DNA of 64,000 nt from Bacteroidota bacterium (GCA_023415495.1 JAEZKK010000035.1:1-64000), one strand, 5' to 3'; counted from the stretch's first letter, positions 17,451 to 26,951 are shown. The notes: generated by a model not told the origin, from the letters alone. Numbers and translations are program-made.

Positions 17451-17458
17451 TATCTTTG
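17451..17458 (+). promoter_or_regulatory. Promoter -7 element of the lipoprotein gene at 17479
   Basis: TATCTTTG lies 20 bp before the start codon, giving a very short leader. The surrounding bases resemble the promoter of the paralogue at 19603. No TTTG is seen at the -33 position. Confidence 0.5.
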
Positions 17459-17478
17459 CCTCATTAAACACAAACTTC

Positions 17479-18129
17479 ATGAAAAAGACCAATTTAGTTT
17501 ATTTATTATCTACACTTATTCTTTTCTCAATGTTTATAGCAACATCATGTGAGAAAGACGATGACATTACACCGATAACCTCTGTTCCAGAAAATCCTAT
17601 GTTTAGGAATAAAATTAATGAAATCAGAAGTTATATAGGGATGTCGAACGAAGAATTTAATTCAATAATGATGGATTCTTACGGATTAGAGGAACGTGTC
17701 TTTTATTATTCAAATGGAGATAAACAATCTTTTTATTATCACGAAATTACTACTTTTCAATTTACTGTAGATTTTAATACCTTTACTGACAAAGTGTATG
17801 GTGTAACCTTATATCATTTTTTGGATTATGACACATTAATAAGTTATTATGAAGGTTATTCTAAGGTATTATATAATACGATGCCCCAAAGTTATTACTA
17901 TATTGGGGGAATGTACTGTAATGATGGTTTAGAATATGAAACTTCTAATAGAGAAGAATTCCAAAATAAATTTCAAATTAAAAAAGATAGATTATTAGTA
18001 TGTTATGAAGGCTATTCAGATGATAGATTAGTAAATTCTTTAGTCTATTCAGATTCATTGAATAATTTCGCTCAGGACTGGGCAAGCTTTACATTTGCAG
18101 ACAGAGATTTGATGCCAATTTTCCCTTAA
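17479..18129 (+). CDS. Lipoprotein of unknown function, copy 1
   Basis: The 216-residue product has a lipoprotein signal (MKKTNLVYLLSTLILFSMFIATSC) with the modified cysteine at residue 24, followed by an acidic EKDDD stretch. The mature part contains ENPMFRNKINEIRSYIGMSNEEF, a beta-rich middle and YEGYSKVLYNTMP. It is clearly homologous to the product of the gene at 19603, mainly at ENPM..NKI, SYIG, the F.NKV.GV...HF.DY segment and YEGYSK. I know no function for this family. An envelope location, possibly surface-exposed, is inferred from the signal alone. Confidence 0.8.
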   Translation: MKKTNLVYLLSTLILFSMFIATSCEKDDDITPITSVPENPMFRNKINEIRSYIGMSNEEFNSIMMDSYGLEERVFYYSNGDKQSFYYHEITTFQFTVDFNTFTDKVYGVTLYHFLDYDTLISYYEGYSKVLYNTMPQSYYYIGGMYCNDGLEYETSNREEFQNKFQIKKDRLLVCYEGYSDDRLVNSLVYSDSLNNFAQDWASFTFADRDLMPIFP

Positions 18130-18170
18130 TATAAGGAGGGATACTAATTTATTCATTTTTAATTTCATAT

Positions 18171-19106
18171 TCATCTTTTATAAATTTTATATACAATTAA
18201 TCTATTGTTTTTTATGTTTTTAATTTTACATAGGTATATACCTTGTTTCAGTTTTGTACAGTCAACATTTTTTTTCGAAAAAATTTTTTCCGAATAAATC
18301 TCTCTTCCGTAAATATCTATAAGACTCAGATATAAGGGATATTGACTTGATTCAATATTCAAAATATTATCTACTATAGTTGGATATATTTTAATATCAT
18401 TAAAATACTCAATTTCATCCATTCCAACATAAGCATAACATTCCCCACTTGTATATAATAAATCACTCCCTTGCCACATACAACCCAACTTATTATAGAG
18501 AAAACCAATTTCATACCCGGACTCAAACAATCCATTCAAGCTACCTATTCCTTCAATCCATATTTCAGTATGTTTAGTTGTATAAGGCGGAGGACTAAAA
18601 CAATACAATTCAAGGCGTTTAAGTAAAGTGCCATTTATGTATAAGCTATCAATTTTTGAAATAGAATAGCCACCTACTTGCTCTGGTCTTATCTCTCCTG
18701 CAACTATTTTTGGCAAATAAATTGTATCATCTATGTTTAAACCAAAATCATATACAATATATTCATCAAAATAATCCTGATAATAATCAGAATTCATTTT
18801 CCTTAAATAAACTCTGTTCGAATCCTCTCTAATCAAATATTTTTCATAGTGAAAGCCATTTAAAAATGCAGAATCATTGCCATTATATACATTGCTATAA
18901 ACAATTCTATATGTATTATTATCAACAATTGTATCCCTTCCTATTTTGTAATAAAGGGTATTTACTCCTCCACCTCCTACGCCAGTTTGATACCATCTAT
19001 ATGGATATGTCCATAATTTTGTTGTATCTAATAATGATTTGTTGACTTGCGAAGAAACATTAATTGACCACAATATCATAAGAAATATAATTATTATTTT
19101 TTTCAT
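18171..19106 (-). CDS. Secreted protein with type IX secretion sorting domain
   Basis: The 311-residue protein starts with a signal peptide (MKKIIIIFLMILWSINVSSQ). The final 75 residues (IKIYPTIVDNILNIE, LSLIDIYGREIYSEKI, LKQGIYLCKI) follow the pattern of the Por secretion system C-terminal sorting domain, type A, which targets the protein across the outer membrane and is then removed. The region between is beta-rich and not recognised. It converges with the lipoprotein gene at 17479. A TATATTTG element on its strand (19340-19333) lies far upstream, which would imply a leader of about 220 nt. Confidence 0.8.
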   Translation of the reverse strand: MKKIIIIFLMILWSINVSSQVNKSLLDTTKLWTYPYRWYQTGVGGGGVNTLYYKIGRDTIVDNNTYRIVYSNVYNGNDSAFLNGFHYEKYLIREDSNRVYLRKMNSDYYQDYFDEYIVYDFGLNIDDTIYLPKIVAGEIRPEQVGGYSISKIDSLYINGTLLKRLELYCFSPPPYTTKHTEIWIEGIGSLNGLFESGYEIGFLYNKLGCMWQGSDLLYTSGECYAYVGMDEIEYFNDIKIYPTIVDNILNIESSQYPLYLSLIDIYGREIYSEKIFSKKNVDCTKLKQGIYLCKIKNIKNNRLIVYKIYKR

Positions 19107-19602
19107 GCTTTAATTATTTTATTTTTATTTTGTACTTACTAATACTTGTTTAACGAGATATATTTCAATCTCGGAGGAATAGGATAAAGCAAAGAAATAT
19201 TTTTTATTGATTACTTTCAACATTATTTTGTCAACATGGATTCTAAAATTAATTTTCGGATTTAGTTTTTATGACTTTGAATTCATTAAGTAAAATCTAC
19301 AGAACCCTTAATTAGATTTTATTGAATTGCTGCAAATATACTATATTTTTGAATATAATCATATAAAAATACAAATTATTTAATCCGCAAGTCTAATTTA
19401 TATTTCACTTTCCCTATAAAAAACCACAATTAAAGAAATATATATACATGATTAAATGACTATCAGATCAATATTTTCGACCCCTTTATTGCTATTTAGA
19501 TAACCATTGTATACTTCCTTTCCCATATTGTCAAATATTCTGAATGAATATCTTGCTAATATTGGTTTTATTTGTAACTTTGCCTCGATAAATTCAAATC
19601 TT
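19107..19602. other. 495-bp divergent intergenic region
   Basis: This separates the sorting-domain gene (minus) from lipoprotein copy 2 (plus). It contains a small inverted repeat CGAGAT/ATCTCG (19154-19173), a minus-strand -7 match (19333-19340) and the promoter of the lipoprotein gene. I see no further gene or RNA in it. Confidence 0.6.
19553..19582 (+). promoter_or_regulatory. Promoter of lipoprotein copy 2
   Basis: TTG (19553-19555), 19 bp, then TAACTTTG (19575-19582) fits the Bacteroidota consensus; the start codon follows at 19603, so the leader is about 15 nt. This supports starting translation at 19603 and not at the in-frame ATG at 19507, which lies upstream of the promoter. Confidence 0.65.
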
Positions 19603-20334
19603 ATGAAAAAGACCAATTTAGTTTATTTATTATCTACACTTATTTTTTTCTCAATGTTTATAGCAACATCATGTGAAGAAGATAATAATCCACCTACGAC
19701 AATTACACTTATTTCAGAAAACCCTATGTATAAAAACAAAATAGAAGAATTGAACTCTTATATTGGGCTTACCTACAATGAGATTAAAACAATTCTTATT
19801 GACAGTTTGGGAAGAAGTGAATACTATAAATCAAATGAAGATGACGGGATGAGATATCATTATTTTGAATCCCCTGGTTTAAATAATTCAAATAAAAAAA
19901 TTGATGTAATTTCAGTACATCCTGATACTTCTATTTATATTGTACACTTTAATCCATTTATTAACAAAGTAGCTGGAGTTAGTTATCTACATTTTTACGA
20001 TTATATAACCCTTATTGACCTTTATGAAGGATACTCAAAATCATTACACAATACTACACCTGCAAACAAGTGGTTTAGAGGTAAAATTTATTGCAAAGAC
20101 AGTACTATATTTGTAAGTACGGAAAGAGAGGAATTTGTTGCCAAATTCAAAGAAAAGAAGTATGTTTCATACTATTGCATAGAACAGTTTGACAGAGATA
20201 GTACATATAATATTGTATCGAACGACTCTAGCAGTTTTTTCCGGAACAAACAAGATATTTATGCCACACTTCGCTATACAAGTATTCGTTCTGGTAATAG
20301 AAGATATGAAAGGAACCCTTATCAAGACAAATAA
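19603..20334 (+). CDS. Lipoprotein of unknown function, copy 2
   Basis: Starting at 19603 the product has 243 residues. Its signal (MKKTNLVYLLSTLIFFSMFIATSC) is nearly identical to that of copy 1: only one base differs over the first 72. The mature part has diverged strongly but keeps the same landmarks (ENPMYKNKIEELNSYIGLTYNE, FNPFINKVAGVSYLHFYDY, LYEGYSKSLHNTTP). An upstream ATG at 19507 would hide the lipoprotein signal and is rejected. Function is unknown. The gene ends at the terminator shared with the large oxidoreductase. Confidence 0.8.
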   Translation: MKKTNLVYLLSTLIFFSMFIATSCEEDNNPPTTITLISENPMYKNKIEELNSYIGLTYNEIKTILIDSLGRSEYYKSNEDDGMRYHYFESPGLNNSNKKIDVISVHPDTSIYIVHFNPFINKVAGVSYLHFYDYITLIDLYEGYSKSLHNTTPANKWFRGKIYCKDSTIFVSTEREEFVAKFKEKKYVSYYCIEQFDRDSTYNIVSNDSSSFFRNKQDIYATLRYTSIRSGNRRYERNPYQDK

Positions 20335-20362
20335 AATTAAATGCCTAATTTGGGGGAAAATA

Positions 20363-20394
20363 AATAAAAGCGGAGGGGAACCTTCGCTTTTATT
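20363..20394. terminator. Bidirectional terminator between convergent genes
   Basis: A 14-pair stem (AATAAAAGCGGAGG with CCTTCGCTTTTATT, one G-T pair) closes on GGAA. T-rich sequence follows on the plus strand, and A-rich sequence precedes it, which serves the minus strand. The stem overlaps the stop codon of the minus-strand oxidoreductase gene. Confidence 0.8.
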
Positions 20395-23300
20395 TTAATG
20401 AAGTCTCCCATATTCCTTCTCCGTTTAGTTTTAGCTTATTGAAGTATTCTGGAACTGGTTTTCCTGTGATTTGGTCTACATATAGCTTTGCAAGGTATTG
20501 ACTAAGCATAAAGCCATGTCCTCTTAGCCCAGTGAAAAGCCCAAGCTCGGTATCTACAATATATCTTGGTTCTGTATAGTAGCCTGACCAAACAGCTTGG
20601 AAACTAATATTCCTTAGCTCTGGTATCCAATCAGAGAAGACCTCAGATACTATTCCCAAGAACTCAACGCTATTAATCTTGCGATTGCTCTTCGACTCTT
20701 GAGCATCATAGGCTGGAGACGCACATCCAATTATCTGACCTGTCTCTCTAAGTTGTTGACCATATACGGCAGAGAATCCCTTATAATGTCTTCTATCAAT
20801 AACCATATCTAACTGGGAATTATCCTTACCTAAAAGAGGAAGACGTTTTGTAATAAAGGCTTGGTGTTTTACGGGGAATAGACCTGTTTCTATATCTAAT
20901 TTTGAAGCAAAGAGAGATGAATTATATCCTAATGCATTAACAAAAACCTCAGTTACATAATCTATATATTGGTTTTCTTTGGTTAAAACAAGTGCGTGGT
21001 ATTCATCACCTGATTTATAAAGCTCTACTAATTTACCTCCTTCAACCAAGGTGCCACCTTTCATAGTCCCAATCCTTCTTAGCAAATCAATTGTCTTTCC
21101 AGGAGTTGCCTGCCAACAATCTCTGGTAATTTGAGCAGCCAAATAGTTCTTATTATTCTTATTGAAATAAGGGCTAATCTCCTTTTGGAAATCTTTTGGG
21201 TCAACCATTTTCGCGTCACTCCACTCCATAGCCCTTTCCAATTGATTATAACTATTTTCATCGTGAGCAAGATTAACATATCTTGTTTCGTGGTAGTCTA
21301 TTTTCGAGATTTTGTCAAGCTCTTTAAAGATTTGATGATTGTGTTTTGCAATATCAGCAAGCTCTGGATTAGAAAAAGCAGGTCTTCCTCCAGCAATATT
21401 CCTCCATGAAGCCCCTCTTTCGGAATTAATCATAACTGGTCTTAGCCCAGCCTCAGCCATATAGCGATAAAGTGCAGAACCAGCAATCCCACCTCCTGCA
21501 ATAAGACAAGGAACCTTGATAACAGTATGATTATATGCAATAAAAGTGCGAGAAAGTATATTTTCTCCAGCCTCTTTTCTTAAATCTCCCATGGTTACTT
21601 GAGTAGAAAGAGGACCTCTTGGAGTTGCATCCTCTGTAACTTCAATACCGTGAGCCCGAAGAATTTGTTTTGCTCTTGGGACGCAACGTTTCCCCCTGCA
21701 ATCTCCCATTGCCAATCTTGCAGTATGCTTTAACTCATCTACTGTAATTGATTTCCTGTCTCCTATTACTTCTAATAAATTCTCGAGAGTAATATCCTCA
21801 CAATGGCAAACATAACTGTCTTTATGTGTTAGTTTATCAGTTTTATTAGAATTGATATCCTCTTTCTTATTTACTAAAAAACCTCGAATATTAAGAAAGT
21901 CTGGATTTTCAGAGTTCATATCATAAACCTTAACCCTTGCTAAATTAGTTTTATTCTTATTCTTCTTAATGCTCTCTATCCTTCCCCTTGCAATCTTCTT
22001 GCCCGAATTATCAACCAAATCCACTTCAATATTCTCGCTTACCTCATATTCAAAAGGAAGATAAACAGTATTTTTCTTAAGATTAAACCCAAATATTGCT
22101 AAGCCAGGACATTGGGTAACGCATTCCATACATCCAATACATTTATCGTAATCAATCCTTGGAACAGTAGAAGTTGAACTCTTTGTAATTGCTCCATACT
22201 TGCAGGCAAACTGACATGGATTACATGCAAAGCCATATAAGCAATCCATAATTACAAATCCTCTTTCATTTAATCTCTCCTCTGAGGGTTGTTCTGGATT
22301 CTCGAGTATTCTTATTGGATGTTGTTGTGAATCTATATACTCCTTGCTTATCTTAAGGTAATCATCATAGTTTACTTTAATATTATTGCTCATAGCAATC
22401 TCATAAGCACATTGTTTTCCTCGAAGAACTGCAGAGGTTCCCTCTCCTATTCTTACAGCATCCCCAACTCCATAAGAGTTTTTGCCAAATATCTCATTAC
22501 CTTTAATTAATAAACTATTATCTGGTATAAGCCCAGTACATACATTAATAATATCTATATCCTCAATTAGTCTTTCAGTCCCCTTAATTGGTTTGAAATT
22601 CTCACAATCTGCAATTATAGCACCACTTATTCCTGTATTATCATCGTTTGGTACTGCTTCTAACAATATTGTTGAGGTAAGAATTGGAATACCCAAACGC
22701 CTAATCCTATTAGCCTGAACAGGGAATCCTCCTTCCTTAGGCATAGCTTCCAAAACTGCCTTTACCTCAGCACCAGCCTGAACTGCCTGATAGGAAGTAA
22801 GGTATCCTATATTTCCAGCTCCCACTGTCAAAACCTTTTTCCCAAGAAGGGTTAGCTCTGAATTCATCATTTTCTGAAATACTGCAGCAGTATAAACTCC
22901 TGGTAAATCATCATTATTAAATACTGGCATAAAAGGAACAGCACCTGTGGCTACTACAAAACTTTCACAATCTATATAGTATATTTCTCCAGTTTCAATA
23001 TTCTTTATTCCAACCCTCTTACCATCTAATATATCCCAAACAGAAGAGTTTAGGAATATACCACTATGGTCATCACCTGCAAGAGAGCCTGCTATATCAA
23101 AACCACGCATTCCCCCAAATCGTCTTTGTGTTTCAAAGAAGAAGAATTGATGGGTTTGCATTAAAAACTGTCCTCCAATCTTATCATTAGAATCTACCAC
23201 AAGATTATTTATTCCGAAACGATTTAATTCTTCCCTAACTGCAAGCCCAGAAGGACCTGCCCCCACTATTAAAACCTGTGTCTTATATATCTTTGTATCT

Positions 23301-23620
23301 TTTATCTCTAATTGTAATGGTTCTGATAGATAACCCTCTGGAATCTCACTTACATTCTTTATCCCATCAACCTTAGTAACACAGATTCTTTTTACCTGAC
23401 CATCCACAAGCATCTCACAAGCTCCACACTTACCTATACCACAGGCAAGAGAACGATTACGATGGGTTATTGAATGAGAATGGACAGGGAATCCGTTTTG
23501 ATGAAGGGCAGCTGCAATAGTAAAACCTTTTTGTCCTTTTATTTCTTTACCATTAAAAAGGAAAACATGTTCGTCTTCCAAAGGGATATCCAAGATTGGA
23601 TGAGTTTTGATTTTATACAT
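20390..23620 (-). CDS. Fused FAD/iron-sulfur amine or amino-acid dehydrogenase (HcnABC/OoxAB-like)
   Basis: This 1076-residue protein joins parts that are normally separate subunits. Residues 20-85 form a [2Fe-2S] domain with C60, C65, C68 and C80. Residues 115-450 are a pyridine-nucleotide-disulfide-type FAD domain (VLIVGAGPSGLAVREEL). About 465-510 holds two CxxCxxC-type 4Fe-4S motifs (CNPCQFAC and CIGCMECVTQCP). About 603-665 is a BFD-like [2Fe-2S] domain (CHC ... GDCRGKRCVPR). From about 707 a second FAD domain of the D-amino-acid oxidase type begins (CLIAGGGIAGSALYR). This is the domain set of HcnA-HcnB-HcnC or opine oxidase OoxA-OoxB in one chain. It should oxidise a C-N bond of an amino acid or related amine and pass electrons through the clusters. 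The substrate cannot be told from the sequence. Confidence 0.82.
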   Translation of the reverse strand: MYKIKTHPILDIPLEDEHVFLFNGKEIKGQKGFTIAAALHQNGFPVHSHSITHRNRSLACGIGKCGACEMLVDGQVKRICVTKVDGIKNVSEIPEGYLSEPLQLEIKDTKIYKTQVLIVGAGPSGLAVREELNRFGINNLVVDSNDKIGGQFLMQTHQFFFFETQRRFGGMRGFDIAGSLAGDDHSGIFLNSSVWDILDGKRVGIKNIETGEIYYIDCESFVVATGAVPFMPVFNNDDLPGVYTAAVFQKMMNSELTLLGKKVLTVGAGNIGYLTSYQAVQAGAEVKAVLEAMPKEGGFPVQANRIRRLGIPILTSTILLEAVPNDDNTGISGAIIADCENFKPIKGTERLIEDIDIINVCTGLIPDNSLLIKGNEIFGKNSYGVGDAVRIGEGTSAVLRGKQCAYEIAMSNNIKVNYDDYLKISKEYIDSQQHPIRILENPEQPSEERLNERGFVIMDCLYGFACNPCQFACKYGAITKSSTSTVPRIDYDKCIGCMECVTQCPGLAIFGFNLKKNTVYLPFEYEVSENIEVDLVDNSGKKIARGRIESIKKNKNKTNLARVKVYDMNSENPDFLNIRGFLVNKKEDINSNKTDKLTHKDSYVCHCEDITLENLLEVIGDRKSITVDELKHTARLAMGDCRGKRCVPRAKQILRAHGIEVTEDATPRGPLSTQVTMGDLRKEAGENILSRTFIAYNHTVIKVPCLIAGGGIAGSALYRYMAEAGLRPVMINSERGASWRNIAGGRPAFSNPELADIAKHNHQIFKELDKISKIDYHETRYVNLAHDENSYNQLERAMEWSDAKMVDPKDFQKEISPYFNKNNKNYLAAQITRDCWQATPGKTIDLLRRIGTMKGGTLVEGGKLVELYKSGDEYHALVLTKENQYIDYVTEVFVNALGYNSSLFASKLDIETGLFPVKHQAFITKRLPLLGKDNSQLDMVIDRRHYKGFSAVYGQQLRETGQIIGCASPAYDAQESKSNRKINSVEFLGIVSEVFSDWIPELRNISFQAVWSGYYTEPRYIVDTELGLFTGLRGHGFMLSQYLAKLYVDQITGKPVPEYFNKLKLNGEGIWETSLK

Positions 23621-23668
23621 ATAATGAGTTTATAAATTGAATTATATAATAGATTAATTATTATTTTT

Positions 23669-24538
23669 CTAAATTCTGTCTAATACTATTCTGATAAGTT
23701 CTCTCATCCTTGGATTATAATCTGAGAGGAATTGAGATTTCTTTCGATTAGCTATTATCAAACAAATGGTAAGTACATTATGTCCTAAAGCTCTACCAAG
23801 AGCATAAAGAGCTGAGGATTCCATTTCGTAATTAGTAATCTTAAGATTATTATAAGTAAAGTCTGAAAGCCTTGAATTAATATCCTTAAATGCTAATGGC
23901 AGACGAATTTCTCTTCCCTGAGGAGCATAAAAACCTGGTGAAGTTACTGTAATTCCCTTAGGCATATCGAAGGCTAAACGATTTAGTAAATTATCTGAAG
24001 AGTTTACCATATAGGGATTTGGCAAGGTTGAGCTCCAATTCATAAAGCTAATAAAGGAGTCTGTACCTTGCAAATCTATTACCTTATTATCATCCCTATA
24101 GAAATAAAACATACCATCCAAACCTACTGAATACTCCGATGCAATAAATTCTCCACAATCCAAATCCTCCTGTAAAGAACCGCTTGTACCAATTCTAATA
24201 ATATTTAAACTTTTCTTTTCCTCAAGAACTTTTTTCTCTCTAAGGTCAATATTGGCAACTGCGTCTAATTCATTAATTACTATATCTAAATTATCAGTCC
24301 CCATCCCTGTACTCAAGGCAGTAATTCTCTTTTGCTTATAATATCCAGTAGCATATACCATTTCCCTATTCTCACCCCTAAATTCAACTGAATCCATCTC
24401 CTTAGAAATCATATCTACACGCTTTGGATCTCCCACAAGAATAATATTATCAGCCATTTTCTCTGGTGAAATCCTTAAATGATAAACCTCCCCATTAGGG
24501 CTTAAAACTAATTCTGAAACTCCTAAACTATTATCCAT
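23669..24538 (-). CDS. Uridine phosphorylase-like nucleoside phosphorylase
   Basis: The 289-residue product belongs to the PNP/UDP phosphorylase family, which cleaves nucleosides with phosphate to free base and ribose-1-phosphate. The phosphate-binding motif IILVGDPKRVDM is near residue 30, the GTSGSLQEDLDCGEFI segment near residue 123, and the nucleoside-binding YEMESSALYALGRALGH segment near residue 245. The family distinction between uridine and purine substrates is less certain; the MESSALY signature favours uridine phosphorylase. It lies 48 bp upstream of the large oxidoreductase in the same direction, possibly cotranscribed. Confidence 0.85.
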   Translation of the reverse strand: MDNSLGVSELVLSPNGEVYHLRISPEKMADNIILVGDPKRVDMISKEMDSVEFRGENREMVYATGYYKQKRITALSTGMGTDNLDIVINELDAVANIDLREKKVLEEKKSLNIIRIGTSGSLQEDLDCGEFIASEYSVGLDGMFYFYRDDNKVIDLQGTDSFISFMNWSSTLPNPYMVNSSDNLLNRLAFDMPKGITVTSPGFYAPQGREIRLPLAFKDINSRLSDFTYNNLKITNYEMESSALYALGRALGHNVLTICLIIANRKKSQFLSDYNPRMRELIRIVLDRI

Positions 24539-24842
24539 TTCCTCTCTTTTGAGTGTTATTATCCTTCTCGACTAATTCCTTATCTAATCAATTAATTATA
24601 CTAAGAAAAAGCCCCACAAAACTAATAAAAAAATCCTTACTACCAAATTTCTTAATGAATATATTTGAAATTCTTATTAATCTCACTTCCAAGAAAAGGG
24701 ATAAATTGCATAATTATCTATTAAACCAAGATTAAGAAATAATTAATTTTTGAACTAAAAAATGATTATATGGTTTATTATTCATATTTTTGTAAGGAAA
24801 TTTGATTAACCCTAAAAGTTTAATCTATAGATTATATTAATT
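24539..24842. other. 304-bp divergent intergenic region
   Basis: This lies between the phosphorylase gene (minus) and the UspA gene (plus). It is very AT-rich. The only element I see is TATTTTTG (24785-24792), a possible -7 element for the UspA gene with a leader of about 45 nt. No array, RNA or further gene is evident. Confidence 0.5.
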
Positions 24843-25718
24843 ATGGAACATAAAGACAAGATTCTAATTACTACCGACCTTAATGAAAAAAGCCTTGAGA
24901 CCAACCTTAATTACACAAGGTTTCTGACTAAGAAATTTGGCTCTAAGGTTAGTTTAATCCATGTTGTTGAAGAGGCAGGATTCTTTTCCAAACTCTTTGG
25001 GGAGAGCTCTAAGGATGCAGTTGAATTGCTTGAAAAGAAATTCCGTAAGCTTGCTAAGAATATTGAAAAGGAATATGGTTTTGAGCTTGAAGAAGTAATA
25101 AAATATGGTAGAGTTACTAAAGAAATTGCTGATTATGCCAATGAGAAGAAGTTTGACTTAATTATTACAGGGACTTCCAATAGTGGAGATAGGGAAAAGA
25201 ATATTGGAGCAAACACTCATAGGTTAATTAGAATTGCTGAATGCCCAGTTCTTACTCTTCATAATGATATTACTCCAAAAGATATAAAGAATATTCTACT
25301 GCCTATTGAGCTATTTGTTTCATCAAGGCAAAAGGTGAAAAATGCTGTGGAATGGGCAGAAAGCTTTGGTTCTAAGATTACTGTTTTAGCCTCTGCTCTT
25401 GAGGATAATGATGGAGAGGCAAGGAATAAGATTAAACTAATTGCTAATAATACTAAGCGTTTTATTCTTAAACAAGGTTTGGAATGTGACTTAGTTATGT
25501 TAGGAGGTATTAAGGATAGAAACGAATTTGCTCGTGGAGTTATCGATTATGCCAACGATGAACTTAATAAAGTGGATATGATAATGGTTATGGGTAAAGA
25601 TGAAAGTGCTGATTTCTTTATGAATTCAACTGCTCAATTTATTATCTCTGCATCCAAACAACCTGTACTTTGTGTGCCTTTGCGTAAGAGTGGTATGAGC
25701 TTAACTGCAATCTTCTAA
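24843..25718 (+). CDS. Universal stress protein, two UspA domains
   Basis: The 291-residue protein has an N-terminal UspA domain (KILITTDLNEKSLETNLNYT, then ELAKNIEK-type helices, then FDLIITGTSNSGDREKNIG and LIRIAECPVLTLH) and a second, more degenerate copy from about residue 148 (KNILLPIELFVSSRQKVKNA ... QFIISASKQPVLCVPL). The first copy ends with the HRLIRIAECPVLTL segment typical of the fold, but the G2xG9xGS nucleotide motif is incomplete (GTSNSGDREKNIGANTHRL). The role is probably stress-related signalling in the cytoplasm. Its 3' end overlaps the convergent cinA gene by 18 bp. Confidence 0.88.
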   Translation: MEHKDKILITTDLNEKSLETNLNYTRFLTKKFGSKVSLIHVVEEAGFFSKLFGESSKDAVELLEKKFRKLAKNIEKEYGFELEEVIKYGRVTKEIADYANEKKFDLIITGTSNSGDREKNIGANTHRLIRIAECPVLTLHNDITPKDIKNILLPIELFVSSRQKVKNAVEWAESFGSKITVLASALEDNDGEARNKIKLIANNTKRFILKQGLECDLVMLGGIKDRNEFARGVIDYANDELNKVDMIMVMGKDESADFFMNSTAQFIISASKQPVLCVPLRKSGMSLTAIF

Positions 25719-26951
25719 TATGGTTTTGATTAATAAAGCTATCGCTTGATTGCTTGTTCTTTCTATAAAGTTCTGCCTTGTTGAGGCAAAATTATATGTC
25801 TGACTAATTACTCTTCCTTCTTTATTAGCTACACTTATCCACACAAGCCCTATTGGTTTGTCCTTGCTGGTATTGCCTGGTCCTGCTATTCCTGTTGTGG
25901 AAATGGAATAATCTGTATTAAATAACTTAAGGGTATTTTCTGCCATTGCTTGGGATACTTCCTGGCTTACTGCTCCATATTGATTTAATAATCCCTCCTC
26001 TATATTTAAGACCTTATTCTTAATTGTATTGGAATAGGCAGTAATTGAGCCGTAATAGTATTGGGAAGAACCCGGATTCTTTGTTATCTTATGTGATAAA
26101 TAGCCCCCTGTACAACTTTCTGCAATACTTATTCTAAGAGAATTCTTTAATAAAAGCTCTGCTAAAACCAAGGATAAGTCCTCCTTATCAAAGCCTATAT
26201 AATTATTTTCCAATAATGGTATCAAGATTTTTGTATATTTATCTGCAAGAGCTTCCGCCTCCTCTCTATCTTTTGACTTTGCACTTATTCTTAGTCTTAG
26301 GAAATTTGCTCCTGGAAGATATGCCAAATGAAGATTCTCTGGAAGTGATTTCTCATATTCTTCCAATTTGTCTGAAAGGAAACTCTCCCCTATACCTTGG
26401 GTTAAAAGGGTTCTATGTGCTATGCCTAAGGGTTTGAAATATGAGATTAATAAAGGGATTACCTCGTTTTTCATCATTTCTTCCATCTCAAAGGGAACGC
26501 CAGGCATTGAAACTATTAGCTTGGAATCCCTCTCAAAATAAAACCCACATGCTGTGCCGTTAATATTGGGTATTAAGTTTGAAGACTTTGGCATAAGAGC
26601 CTGAGCTAAATTGGTAGGAGTAATCGGATATCCTCTTTTTGCAAATATCCTTTTAATATTATCCAAGGCAAACTGGTTTTCTTCCAAGGTGGTATCAAAT
26701 AATTCGCAAAGGGTTTGTTTGGTAATATCGTCCTTAGTTGGTCCAAGCCCACCCGTAATTAGAATAATATCAACCTCTTCCATCCCTCTTTTCACGCTGG
26801 ATACTATATCCTGCTTATTGTCGGAAACTATTGTTACCCTTACTACCTCAAACCCATTTCTATCTAATAGCGAACTCATCCATTGGCTATTAGTATTTAA
26901 CACCTGCCCAATTAAGAGTTCATCCCCTATATTTATTATCTCTACTTTCAT
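25701..26951 (-). CDS. cinA: CinA family nicotinamide-nucleotide amidohydrolase
   Basis: The 416-residue protein has the N-terminal molybdopterin-binding-like domain of CinA (EIINIGDELLIGQVLNTNSQWMS, ITGGLGPTKDDITK, SMPGVPFEMEEMM) and the C-terminal PncC-type domain (ISIAESCTGGYLSHKIT, STTGIAGPGN, PIGLVWISV). Proteins of this two-domain form hydrolyse ADP-ribose or deamidate nicotinamide mononucleotide in NAD recycling, and were first named for competence. The nearby nadC also serves NAD metabolism, though in the opposite direction. Confidence 0.95.
   Translation of the reverse strand: MKVEIINIGDELLIGQVLNTNSQWMSSLLDRNGFEVVRVTIVSDNKQDIVSSVKRGMEEVDIILITGGLGPTKDDITKQTLCELFDTTLEENQFALDNIKRIFAKRGYPITPTNLAQALMPKSSNLIPNINGTACGFYFERDSKLIVSMPGVPFEMEEMMKNEVIPLLISYFKPLGIAHRTLLTQGIGESFLSDKLEEYEKSLPENLHLAYLPGANFLRLRISAKSKDREEAEALADKYTKILIPLLENNYIGFDKEDLSLVLAELLLKNSLRISIAESCTGGYLSHKITKNPGSSQYYYGSITAYSNTIKNKVLNIEEGLLNQYGAVSQEVSQAMAENTLKLFNTDYSISTTGIAGPGNTSKDKPIGLVWISVANKEGRVISQTYNFASTRQNFIERTSNQAIALLIKTILEDCS

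Larger units (their letters stand above)
16587..17478. other. 890-bp gene-free stretch upstream of the dcw region
   Basis: No convincing long gene is present. From left to right it holds a perfect 6-2-6 dyad TTACAATGTTGTAA (16702-16715), a nested two-state structure (16773-16923), a minus-strand promoter (17027-17056), a plus-strand promoter (17103-17133), a 12-codon frame (17147-17185), palindrome array A (17195-17279), degenerate 21-bp repeats to about 17370, an 8-bp hairpin (17375-17397) and the -7 element of the next gene (17451-17458). Confidence 0.7.

Noticed and set aside
19507..19602. Upstream start of lipoprotein copy 2
   Set aside because: It would precede the promoter and bury the lipoprotein signal.
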